From Campylorhamphus procurvoides (Eukaryota; Chordata; Aves; Passeriformes; Dendrocolaptidae): 64,000 bases of DNA. A model generated the notes under the pieces. The model did no database searches and was not told where the DNA came from. It saw only the letters and a list, made by a program, of their open reading frames with translations. The stretch lies in contig WBMV01003263.1 of the NCBI GenBank assembly GCA_013396655.1, positions 253,609 to 317,608 of the forward strand, written 5' to 3'. Positions 1 to 10,805 of the stretch are shown in pieces. Numbering within the stretch: position 1 is the stretch's first letter; each line of letters opens with the position of its first letter. Made by a program: the position numbers and the translations under genes.

Positions 1-3000
1 CCTTAAACTTTATGGGTTTTGGCACAGTGTTGAAACAGAAGCTTTGATGCTTGAGACTGCTGCCTGCACAGAGCAAATATAAATTTTGATCAGTACAGTG
101 AGTGTTTGCCATTTAAAATGCCAGTGGCCATCCTTTAACAATCCCCTGGCCCTGTGGGCACAGCATGGTTAAAGGCTGCAGTGCGTTCCTGGGTGCTGCC
201 TCAGCCCCAGCCCACGTCCCCGGTGTCGAAATAGCATTGTTGTCTGATGGCAGTTCAGGATGAAATTACTATTTCTAAATACCTACTGGGCAGTTATTCT
301 TAGTTTTGCAGAGGCTGAGGGTTTACAAGGCTGTCCTCTCCAGAAGCTGTGGGTCAAGGTCAGGTGTGAGAAGCTTTGTGCTGTGACCTGTGAGCCAAAG
401 CTGTAACTCTTAATGTTGTCATTCAAGTGTGCTTCAAGTCTGTTGCAGTACAAGGAAGGCTTTGTCTTCTACAATCTGGGCTGATTCTAGTGCTTTAACA
501 TGTACCCAGATCTCATTTGGATAATGTATGTAGATAAGTCTCTGGTGCAGAGGAAAGCCAAAATTTCATCCTTTCAGATGAAAAGGATAAGACATGTCTT
601 TTACTTGGTAATCTTGATGCATTCTTCAAGGTAACATACAGTGGACAAAAGCTTAATTATAAAGACACACCTTCGGCTGCCTGGCACGGCTCTCTGGGAG
701 GCAGCCTGTGTATGCCAGCTGTCCTGCCTCTGCCCTGAGCCAGCAGGACGGCATGCAACAACAGTACCATGTGCCAAGCAGAAGCAGGTTGTGGACATCC
801 ACCCTCCAGTGCACTCAGGAACTTTGAGATCCTCCCTCCCCACAACCTCAGCTTTCCTGACTCTGTGGCAGATGAGGAAGCACAGTCCCATGCAGCATCC
901 TGCAGTGGGGGGTCCTCCCTGCCTAGCATGCGGTGGTGGTTCTAAAGTGAAAACTTCTCTCTGTTTCCTTATACTGCAATTTTTTCCTTGTTCTTTTAGC
1001 TTGTATCTTCATCCCTTTCACTGGGGATGTGATTGCAACCTGGGCTCTAAGTCCTGTGGTGCCAGTGCATGTTAGCAGTATATGATGGAATCATATTGTT
1101 TCAGTACTTTACTCATGACCCAAGGAATTGTGTTAATTTCCTCCCTTATATGTTTTCATGTGGATGTGCAAAGTGTATGCTGCAATTTGGTGCTGTAGAG
1201 ATTTCACTGACATACACGCACATTGTATTTCCTCCATGGGAGGAGATATTTGATATTTCTCATTAATTTTTGTGTACAGTTTGGAGCATACAAAGGGCCT
1301 GCCTGACTCCCTTCACACTGCTCATTCACTGCCTGCTGGTTTCCCACCTCCTGGCACTTCATGCCATGGATTCTCACTATAGCAAAACCTGCGCTGGAGG
1401 AAGCTAGCATCACTTTTTGGGTAATACCAAAATGCCAAGGGTCCTGCTAATGTTAGCCTGTGCCACCACCCAGGGTTTTTTGCAGAGTCAAAATCTTTGT
1501 CACTCTGCTTTGGCCAGTGGTTTCCACCAGGGGCCAAAATTGCTGTCTGGTTGGAGGGCAGAGATGGCCCCTGCTGGCTAGCAATGACTGAGTGCTGCTG
1601 TGGAGAGCAAATGCTTTCCTTTGTGGTGGTGTTTAATAGAAAATCAGATAGTCAGCTACTGGGAACTTTATTAGCATGCTTGACAGGTGCTGAGAAGTCT
1701 CAAAACTGACCAAACAGAGAAAGGATCCTGTGCAATTTCACTAGACTGGGACACTGGCTTCCTTGGTACATCCCACAGAGCAGAACTGGGACGGGGAGTG
1801 AGGGCACAGCCAGGATGGAGAATTGCCAGAGGAGTTTATGCTAATGTTGTAAATTAAATCGTGGTCTTGTCCTGATACATTTCCAAGACTACATTTAAGA
1901 AAAAGAAAACAAAAAAGTAAAATATGTGTTCTGAGAGCACCTTTGGCTCCAGATACGCGTTTTAAGGAAAATGGAAATGTTTTCCAACTTCATTTAACGA
2001 CTTCATGAATTCATGGCCTTTCTGTAAGCCTTTAAGGGGATATTGAGGGAAAAGAGGGGCTTTCTTTCCCTTCCTGCAATAAAGGGATCTCAGCAGTCTG
2101 TTGCCTTTCTTCAGCCACACTGGCTCTCTACACAGACACTGATAGACTTGCTGCTCTCCTCCCTCTGCTCCATTGTGTCTGCTGGGAGTGCCTAAGGGTG
2201 AGGACTCGTCTGAATGACAGCACAGGCAAACCCTGATCTTATGGGCACCACGTGGCACAACTACAAGACCACCAAGTAACCATACCTGGAAGTGCTCCCT
2301 ATTATTTGTCCCACAAAGCTACCCTCTGCTCTTCCTTGGAGTGGAAGAAGTCAGACAGCTGAGCAATCTGCTACAGCACTGTGTGACAGCTGGATCAAGA
2401 AACCTTGGGCCCTGAAGCCCTTGGCTGTCGCCAGGCACTCCCACTTGCTGGCGGGTGGTGTGCCTTTCCTCTCTGAAGTGCCGGCTGTCATGAGAGCAGT
2501 TACAGGTTTCAGAGTTTCGGAGCCCGGCTGCCGCAGCAGAGGGGAAGATTGACACACCACATTGAGTAGTTGAGGTGGCTGAGCCATGGTGTGTCCATGT
2601 CTGCATCCCGGGAAGCTGGCTATGGATGTGTTCAGTTTTCGTGCAGCTGGGAGGCTGGACAGGGGCTGCAGGTGAGCTCCCTTCCTTCCTGCTCTCGCTT
2701 TTGCAGGTCCCTGGAGCTTGATGTGATCTTTCTGCCACCTGCCTGAGAAGGAGGGGCAGATCATAGCACCCAGTACTTCCAGAGCCTTGCCACTCAGCTT
2801 TTTAAATAAAGGGAAGTAATTGACATCTTGGTGACAACTTGCATCTACCTGCTTTCAGTGGAGATAACCCTTCATTTTTATCATGCATGATGTTGTCTAA
2901 ATTAGGAGACTTTAATAAGGTATGCAATTTATCATAGGGCTTTTGTGATAATGGTGGAAACTGACATAAAATGAAGAATTTATAATGCTGGATTAGTCTT

Positions 3001-4821
3001 ATGAAACAGTGGTGTACCTTCATAAAGAGTCCAAAGAGCAATTATTATATGTGTTTGACTGGCACTGTAAAGTCGTTAGTTCAATCATCATTGACCAATT
3101 ACTGCTTTATTGTATTTTCTTTTTATTTTTATGGTCAGAGGATGGCATTTTTCCCACAATCAGTCCTTGAGCACAAAGACAATAACAATTAAAAGAAATA
3201 TTTTAAATCTGGGTTTTATCTGCACAGAGGGACTCATCCGTCACTATAAAGATCAGTTTTGCATGCAGCTGTATTTCGATCCAATAGCCTCCAAATATTC
3301 AGTTTGCCAGAATCAGAAGTTTTAATTTTAAACATTCTTCAAAAAATTACTAGTTTGTGTTTCACAAACTTGCTCAAAATATTAGGGTTCCTTATGACCT
3401 TACACTTGTTTAAATATTGCATGTTTACAAAGAGGTGTGCGTGATAAGGTTACATATGACACTGATTAGACTCCAGATAAGAATGATTATTGTGGTCATT
3501 AGGGACAGACTTGGGCAGTATCCAATATTATCAGCCAAAAGAAATAGAGAAATGTAATACTGTGTGAAAATGCTTATTTATCCTGACAGAGTACTGACCC
3601 GCAAATACGGGTTTGGTCTGTAATTAAGCTGACAGTATTACTTACAGTAGTGTAGTAATTGTACCTGAGCTGTGGCTGCCTGATCCGAAACTCAGGAGTG
3701 CAGCAGCAAAGTGGCCTGTGGTTTAGCGTGAGGTGCCTCGGTGACAGGCTGGGGGATGACCTTGACTTCAGCATGGTTGCATAGAGGACATGGTTTTGGA
3801 TTGCATTCAGAGCCAGGCGTACTGTGTGAAAACCAGCTCTTGACATCTAACACAGTGTGTGTTCCCTTAATTGTGCCTGTGTGCTGTGTTGCCACCCAAG
3901 CACCCTGGGGAAGCCCAGCTGAGGTTGTCTGGGTTCAGGGAGCAGCCATGGGCAGCCCCTTGCCCTGGCTTTCTCTTAGGAAGCTCCAGGGAGAGCCTGT
4001 CTGGTTGCACATGAGTATAAGGCACATAGCTCAAGAGAGACCCAGTGTTGCTTGGTGTCCTTAAATGAAAATAACCCCAAGCCCAGCATTTCTCTGCCTG
4101 GTCCTCCCCTGCACAGCTCCTAGCACTGCCCAGAGGGGTGACTGCTCCTGCTGTACTGCTTGTGCTCAGCTTTTCCCTTCTCCCATGACACCAGCTGCTC
4201 CCCTGCAGTGCCTGCTCATCCTTGGGTCAGAGCAGGCTCACTTGGGGGTGCTGTGTTGTGTGAGGAGGAACAGCACGTGGCACCACACATCCTCAGGTAA
4301 GAACACTTGGCCTCCCTCATACACACAGCTCAGTCTTGTGCTGTCTAGTGGGAGCCGTCAGCGTGGCAGCAGGTAGAACACCCAGTTCTATTCAAAGCCC
4401 TTCCCAGTCCAGTGGGGAGTGGAGGCATTAATATGCATGCAGTTATTGCCTCATGGCTTCTGTGGCTTTTCACAGGCTCAGTGTTAGAAGGGCTCTGAAA
4501 CAGCTTTTGGAACTGGATTTTTAAGGAGTGAGTCCACCCCCAGTTTGCTGGTGTGATGCAGGCAGTCACCACTCTCCCGGGCAAGGTGCTGAGCACCTGT
4601 GGCAGTGGTCCTGTGTAGGCTGCAGCTGCCAGACAGGACTGTGAGCAGGGCTCAGCATCAGCTGGACAGAGATACCACTTCTTGGGAGATATTAGGAAAC
4701 CTGCCTCGTCCTTCCTTGTCCTCCTTTGGAGTAGATTTATATTTTCAGCTTGAGGTTAGCTTTTGAATCAGAAGAAGCTTTTTGAAGTATGTAAAAAGCC
4801 ATGTCAGGGGGCGGGGAGAGG
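1..4821. other. non-coding stretch, no gene recognised
   Basis: I find no exon with convincing splice signals, no known repeat and no RNA gene here. Reading frames up to 144 codons occur on both strands, but they overlap one another, lie mostly in the moderately GC-rich parts (about 640-1060, 2290-2760 and 3740-4600) and encode Cys/Trp/Ser/Pro-rich sequence with no domain, as expected from chance. CpG dinucleotides are scarce throughout. Confidence 0.7.
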
Positions 4822-5084
4822 CAGGAAAAGGGAGCAAGTCAGGAGCTCAAAGCTTTGGCCCAGTCCCAGAGAGCTGGCATCATTGGCATAAGAGAAACCT
4901 GGAGGCATTAGACTTGTGACTGGAGTGCCCTGCTGAACAGTTACAGGCTGTTTAGGAAGGACAGGCAGGATGGAACAGGTGGAGGGGTGGCACTGAGTGT
5001 AATAGAAGGGGTAGAATGTATGAAGCTCACAGTTGGTACTGGCACAGTTGAGAGCCTCTGGGTAAGAGTCAAGGGGCAATAAAT

Positions 5085-5420
5085 AATGCAGATGTCATCG
5101 TGGGAGTCTGCTATAGACCTCTCAGCTAGGACACTGATGTTGATGAATTATTCCTTGAGGAACTAAGGGACACTTCCAAGTCAACTGCTCTTGTCCTTAC
5201 GGGGGACTTCAACTTGCCAGAAATTTACTGGGAGCATCACACAGCTGGTACAATATGGGCCAGAAGATTCCTAAAAAACCTAGATGACAACTTTATGGAA
5301 CAGGTCATGAGGGAGCTGATTCAGAAAGATGCCCTCCCTGATCTGCTGCTTGTCAACAGAGTGGATCTTGTGAGCCAAGTGGAGATTGGTGACCTCTTGG
5401 CCACAGCAGCCACAAGGTGA
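5085..5420 (+). pseudogene. CR1 ORF2 endonuclease remnant
   Basis: One frame reads through most of the endonuclease C-terminal half: GVCYRPLS just after 5100, then TGDFNLPEIYWE at 5199-5234, then DDNFMEQV and LPDLLLVNRVDL further on. The Asp and Asn of GDFN belong to the conserved core of APE-type endonucleases, which nick target DNA to start retrotransposition. A stop (TAG) interrupts the frame at 5127-5129. The family's expected next motif, centred on a His (here SHKVIKFK), continues in a different frame from about 5405, so there is a frameshift near 5400. The fragment is non-functional. Confidence 0.88.
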
Positions 5421-5771
5421 TCAAGTTTAAATCTCTGTTGACAGAAGGAAAAGTGCTAGCAAAACCTCAACTCTGGACGTGAGGAGGGAGAGCAGACTTC
5501 AGGCCACTCAGGGAATCAGTAAGTAAGGTCTCCTGGGAAAATGTTTTTGCAGGTGCTGGGGTCCATCAGTGTTGGTCACTTTTCAAACGTCACCTCCTAA
5601 GGGCACATGAGCAGGCAATTCCCAAATGTTGGAAGTCAAGCAGGTGAGGCAGAAGGAATCTTCTCTTGGAAATAAGGCAAAAAAGGAAGGTGTATGCCCA
5701 GTGTAAACAAGGTCAAGTGATGTGGGAAGAATTCAAGAGATGCTGCTTGCTGTCATAGGAAGAAACTTCAT
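5421..5771 (+). pseudogene. CR1 ORF2 inter-domain remnant, frameshifted
   Basis: This stretch continues the CR1 ORF2 after the endonuclease. In shifting frames it shows pieces that fit the family linker, such as VSWENVF near 5530 and CKQGQVMWEEF near 5705. Stops and frame changes break it up. It is part of the same CR1 insertion and has no independent function. Confidence 0.7.
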
Positions 5772-5981
5772 GTGGCCAAAGCTCAACTGGAGCTGAAGCT
5801 GGCCAGAAATGTGGGCGACAATCAAAAGAGTTTTTTCAAAGACATTAATGGCTATAGACTGTATAGAAATATCATTGGCCTGTTACAGGATGATAGTCCC
5901 CTCACAGAGACAAGGCAGAAGCATTTAAATGCACTTTCTTTGCCTCTGTCTTCAGCATGGATGATGGACCAAGGGCCCTGA
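5772..5981 (+). pseudogene. CR1 ORF2 linker before reverse transcriptase
   Basis: The open frame contains AKAQLELKLARNVGDNQKSF, which fits the basic linker preceding the reverse transcriptase in CR1-type ORF2 proteins. It lies in the same frame as the endonuclease fragment at 5199. After about 5850 the match decays, although LTETRQKHLNALS still resembles the segment leading into the polymerase. The frame stops at 5979-5981. It is a remnant only. Confidence 0.8.
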
Positions 5982-6079
5982 GCTGGAGGACCATGACTGC
6001 AAGAATGATCAACCCCTAGTTGACCCTGAACTTGTGCAGGATCTGCTTCACCAGCTGGATCCCTAAAAAATCTATGGGG

Positions 6080-6405
6080 TCTGATGGGATTCATCTCAGA
6101 ATCCTCAAAGAGCTGATGATGTCATCACAAAACCTCTCCCAATTTCTGAGTGGTCTAGGGAATGCAGAGAGATCCCAGCTGATTGGAAACTGGTGAACCT
6201 TGTCCCGATTTTCAAGAAGGGCAGGAAGCTGGACCCTGGAAACTACAGGTCTATGAGTCTGGCTTCAGTACTTGATAAAGTTGCCCCACTCTGCTCTGCA
6301 CTGGGGCAACCTCACCTGGAATATTGGGGCAGTTTGGGGCACTGCAATATAGGAAAGATATTAAGCTCTTATAGAGTGTCCAGAGGAGGGCAAGGAAGAT
6401 GGTGA
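6080..6405 (+). pseudogene. CR1 reverse transcriptase N-terminus fused to ORF2 C-terminus
   Basis: The frame before 6193 shows SDGIHLRILKELM, and the frame from 6193 shows NLVPIFKKGRKLDPGNYR and MSLASVLDKV, the conserved start of the CR1 reverse transcriptase. Directly after codon 30 (about 6282) the sequence becomes LCSALGQPHLEYW, which in intact elements lies well downstream of the catalytic core. The YADD/FADD-type active-site motif and its surroundings are therefore absent. The join happens to keep the frame open until 6405. An internal deletion, either in this copy or in its source, best explains it. Confidence 0.85.
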
Positions 6406-6820
6406 AGGGCCCTGAGGGGAAGCTGTGTGAGGAGTGGCTGAGGGTACTTGGCCTGTTCAGCCTGGAGAAGGGGAGACTGAGGGGAGACCTCACTGCAGTT
6501 ACAACTTCCTTGTGAGAGGAAGAGCACAGGTAAGCACTGATCCCTTCTCTGTGACAGGACTCAAGGGAATGTCCTGCAGTTGTGTCAGGGGAGGTTTGGG
6601 TTGGATATTAGAAAGAGGTTCTTCCCCCAGAGGGTGGTTGGGTACTGGAACAGCTCCCCAGGGCAGTGGTTGCAGCACCAAACCTGACAGAGTGAGAAGT
6701 GTTCGGATGATACTCTCAGGCACATGGTGTGACTCTTTGGGAGAATCCTGTGCAGGGCTAAGGGTTGGACCCAATGATCCTGTGTGTCCCTTCCAACTCA
6801 GCATACTCTGTGATTCTGTG
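6406..6820 (+). repeat. CR1 3' region and octamer tail
   Basis: The sequence encodes the remnant [14 protein letters not shown] near 6450 and then follows the characteristic CR1 3' end, including the GGTTGGGTACTGGAACAGCT-like segment near 6637 and a stretch reading TTCCAACTCA near 6790. It ends in the imperfect tandem octamer ACTCTGTG ATTCTGTG at 6805-6820, the tail type that defines CR1 3' termini and fixes plus orientation. The 135-codon reading frame across 6434-6841 is a by-product of this element. Confidence 0.92.
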
Positions 6821-9800
6821 AAATGGAGAAAGGGCTACTAAAATATAGTACATTGTACAGTGGAAGTTCCTTCTTCTCGCGTATTTCAGTTTCGCTTTGG
6901 AAGCCATTCTTTTTCCCCTGCCTGATGTACATACGAAAATTTAATTTCATTCCCAATTGGACAAAATATCTACAAGTCCCTCATCACTGCAGTTAGCTAT
7001 AATTAAATGGTGAGAAAATCAGATTAGCTGAAGAGGTCAGCCAGATCTCCAGACAAAACTTTTTTCCCTCATGCTTAGAGGTGCACCAGGCAGGACTACA
7101 ATCAAATCCATGGGTGATTTGCCCTGAAGTCATCAAGTGAGTTCTTCAGTTCTCATAGTCCAGTTTTGAAATAATTTGTTTTACTTAAATGTGGAAGTAA
7201 TGGGATAAACCCCAGAGTTAACAAAAGTCTGCAGAAAGCAGTCATGTGATCCCATCTGCTTTCAGCTGACTTTCTGTCCATAACCTCTTCACAGTCTCTG
7301 GCTACAGAGGCCAAAGCAACAACGGCATCAGAGATGAAATGCTTATTGTGGCTTGTTCTGTGGGACCCGCTGTCACAACTACTGACAAGGCTATAGTGGA
7401 TGAGGAATTTCTCCTTGGCTGCAGTCCTGCTGCACCCAGCTCTGGGGAGTTTGACAAGTGACACCCATCTCCTTCCACTCCTCTCCCAGTGATTTTATCC
7501 ACGAGGGTGGTTTTACTAAGTCAGACGCTCCCTTCCCTTCCCCTCACTTTATTTTCTTAAGAGACTTAATCAAAGGTAATTTGAGTTTCCATTGCTCTAT
7601 CAATGGTTGTATTTAAAAGGGGCTTATCTGATTTCCATCACCAATTATAGGCTCCCATTTCTTGTTTATATCCATCTCAAATCTGACCAGGTCCCTGTTT
7701 GATTTTGATAGGAAGTCAGGGCTTCATACAAAGCTAAGGAGACTCTGAAGCACATTTGTTCAAGTAAAATAATATCTTGAGAATTACTTCACTTGTACTG
7801 CATGAGGAGGGGGTGGAATAGGGTGGTCCCTGCCACTTCTGTTGAAAAATAAATTCTGAAGCCAAGATAGTAAATATATCCCTGAGCCAACACAGTGGGA
7901 GGGAAATCACAGTGCCCAGGAATATTGCTATTAAGGAGACTTGAGGTCAGAGGTTAATGTAACAGGAGTTGGTCTAGCCAGAAAGGTCAGGAAAGGTTGG
8001 CCTTGTAAGTACAGAGCCGTTTGATGACTTAACTATTTTGGGCAAGAAAAACATCTCTGCCCGTGTCATTGAGAGATAGCTGGCAAAAGCTGAGGTCTCC
8101 CAGGGAAGTGGCTGTTAAAGATCTATGGGGCAAATTCATTCACAAAATGAGGTGTCTCTGGACCATTAATGCTTTTTCAGTTTTGACACAGCAGCTTTTA
8201 ACCTGCTCTGGTGCTTTGCGGTGCTTGGTTTTAAAAATTCATTTGTTTGAGGCATATGGATCGCTAGGATGCTACTGTAGCTCTCTCAGAGCTTTGGTAG
8301 CATGTATCAAAGTACATGGTGACACTCCTCAAACCAATTTATCTAGCATGCTTCTGGAAGAGATGGTGGCCATACACGGTGGCTGGAACAGAGCAAGGAC
8401 AGGGTGAGCTTATGCCTGCAACAAAAGGCAGTCAGGGATTCTGTGTGCTCAAATGCAACTTTTCCTGGGGGACAGTGAATATCAAGGTGTTTTTGGCTCT
8501 TTTGAAAACTATGGATACTCCTCAAATGCAAAAGACCCTCACTGTGTGGTGGAGAAGGAGGCAGGGTACCTGAAAGCTGTTGTGCAGCAGTCAGTTGGAA
8601 AAGCCACCTACCACACTGCCCTTATCATCTGCTAAAGGCTGCAGCATCCCCCTGGGATAACATGTGCAGGGGCAGCATGGGAGCTGGGGGAAGGGGCTGT
8701 AGGTTGGATGCCCCCCAGGCTCAGGGAGTACTCATTAAGTCTTTTTGCTGGGCCTTCTACCCCTGAAAGGAGTGATGGAGTCAAGCATAATGTGCTTTGG
8801 GAAAGGTACATGCTTGCTATGGAATGAGGAGCTCAGTTGCCTGCAGGAGGAGTCAGGAGCATGTGGAACCAGGAGTCCTTCAGGAAATTTGCAGAAGGCT
8901 CCCAGCAGTGTACTCCAGCCACATGCATACATGTCACTATGCAGAACATCAGTGCAAGAGACCATGCACTGGGATTAACTGGTGATAAGTGCAATTATGA
9001 GGCATTTTGAAATGTCAGTCGCATGGAACCAACACACACAAAGAAAATATTCTTGGTCTGTCAGGCTGTATCTTTGTGGCTCTTTGCTGTCTCTTTGGGC
9101 TAGTTGAGTATTTCTTGCTCAAATCTCCTGGTCTGTTTTCTGACTGAAGTGATTTATTTTCTTGTGTGGAGAACCCTGAACTGAGTAAAAGCTAGTGAGA
9201 AAAGAGGTTTATGCCAGCCAACTATGTAAGCTTGTGCTGTCGTAAGCACTGAAGTATTTCAGAGGCAAGTTCCTCTGAAAATGGGTGATATGCATGTTTT
9301 GACACTCCTGTTATTTCTCTTTTGGGGGTAATGTCATGCCTCTTTCTCAGAGGACATCAGTTTGGAGGTATGTCTAATTGCTTTGACTGGTATAAAATGT
9401 GGAAGAGCTGCCCTGGAAAGCCAGTCTGCCCACGCCTTGATGTGAAAGTTTGTAGAACTCACAAAAGTTCAATATTAATCTCAATAACTGGTTGCAGACT
9501 TTTAATTCCTGTTGGCACCTGTCTCTCATTAAGAAAGGAGAAGCCCCTTCACTGCAGCTTTTCAATCCTCTGGTATTGCTGATTGCTTCTCCACAGTGAT
9601 ACATACTTTCCTGATGCAGCGGCCACATCACACATAACGTGGGGTTAGCGTCGTTCCACATTTTCCTCTCTCTTCCTATGAGCTGCACTTTGGCCCCGTT
9701 CCATTCTGCTTACTATTGAAAAACTCAGCACACTTGATTTACTGTGCTCTCTGTGCATGTTGGTTGTGTCTTTGCTTTGCTGCAATGGCATGTGTGCTTC

Positions 9801-10599
9801 AGCTTTACAATAAAGGGTCTGAATGACACACAGCAGGATAATCGGACAGATATTGGCAGGGCATTGCATCAGTGCCAAGCCAATTAAACCATTAAACCTG
9901 ATACAGTAAGCTTGATTGCAACTGGCTGTTCTGAGGTCCTCACCAAATATGCTTCTGAGAAGGGAGATATTAACAGAATGTGCAGAAGGGGGCCCTGCAG
10001 GAGGAGCTGGGAAGCTTTGACATCCATGCTTTTGAGTAATTACATTGGTTTGGACCGTAATGCAGAAAGATTTCTTTTTAGTGCATGCATTAAGAAACAA
10101 TTCAAATTCTTTATGATATGAGATTAAATTATTTCACCCCAGATAAAACTTAAGACCAGCAAAAACCCTAATGCTTGATTGTTCTTGAGGTAATATTTCA
10201 AGACTTGAATCATTCTGTTTTAAAATACCTCAAGTTTACAATGATAAATCTACAAAGCACTAAAAATCCTACTCAATCAACTCTGGTTCTTGAAATGGCA
10301 TCTGCCTTTGAGCTATAAAAATAACAGATGATTTTTTGATAGCTTATCAGTTAACAGACTGCTTAGTTAGGATAGCACATTTTTATGCTAATCTTAGGGC
10401 TGTGATGAGCGAGAGAGAGAAAGAAAATCTATAGTATTATTTTGTATCTACTTTAAGTTCAGCCTAGCTTTTGGAAAAGATCCGTCCTCTTCTAGGAATT
10501 GCCAGCCACACGGGGGTTTCAACACTTATCTGAATGGAGGTGGAATTGATTTAAACATGTTAAAAATGGTAGTATATGTGGCTGTTTAATGGTGTCTCT
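6821..10599. other. non-coding stretch, no gene recognised
   Basis: I see no gene, RNA or recognisable transposon here. The sequence is AT-leaning with short GC-richer patches near 7260-7500 and 8560-8960. Reading frames up to about 150 codons (for example at 9645-10100 on the minus strand) have no domain and no splice context that stands out. The part after about 10100 is AT-rich and CpG-free, ending at the CpG cluster described separately. Confidence 0.65.
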
Positions 10600-10805
10600 T
10601 CTGCACCACGGAGCAGACAGAGGAGGCAAGAGAAAACAGGCGCTGAGTGCTTCCGGGCATGGCTGCCGAGGCGCCTCCGTCAGCCCAGAAGAACAGGCAG
10701 CATCACTGTCTCGCTGAGGTTACGTTCCCCCTCGTCTCTGAGAGCTCATGAGGCAGAGGGCACAAGCAGGGCCTTTCCAAGCCCATGGTCCTGCTGCCGC
10801 CCCTC
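10600..10805 (+). other. local CpG cluster with a 30-codon ORF
   Basis: About ten CpG dinucleotides fall between 10609 and 10800, against a neighbourhood where CpG is rare. Within it an ATG at 10659 opens a 30-codon frame ending in TGA at 10749-10751, whose product begins MAAEAPPSAQ, a composition common at vertebrate N-termini. A longer overlapping frame (10576-10923) in another register is Arg/Ser-rich and unconvincing. The block could be a small promoter-associated island, a non-coding first exon, or simply a less-methylated segment. No TATA box or strong donor is evident, so I do not call a gene. Confidence 0.3.

Larger units (their letters stand above)
4822..6820 (+). mobile_element. CR1 LINE (non-LTR retrotransposon), degenerate, internally deleted
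   Basis: CR1 is the dominant LINE of birds and other sauropsids. Its second ORF carries an APE-type endonuclease followed by a reverse transcriptase. Translating the plus strand gives, in family order: degenerate endonuclease N-terminal sequence from about 4822, the endonuclease TGDFN motif at 5199-5213, a linker with AKAQLEL at about 5772, the RT N-terminal motif FKKGRKLDPGNYR near 6211-6249, the C-terminal GQPHLEYW region near 6300, and the typical CR1 3' region ending in the tandem octamer-like tail at 6805-6820. The reading frame has stops and frameshifts, and the RT core is missing, so the copy cannot mobilise itself. Most CR1 copies are short 3' fragments; this one reaches back into the endonuclease. 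The exact 5' limit and subfamily cannot be fixed by eye, though the 3' end resembles those common in passerine and other avian CR1s. Confidence 0.93.

Noticed and set aside
641..1075. 144-codon plus-strand ORF with overlapping minus-strand ORFs
   Set aside because: The product is Cys-rich, with no domain and no splice or promoter context; frames are open on both strands, as expected by chance.
6434..6841. 135-codon plus-strand ORF
   Set aside because: It is translation of the CR1 3' region and tail, not a gene.
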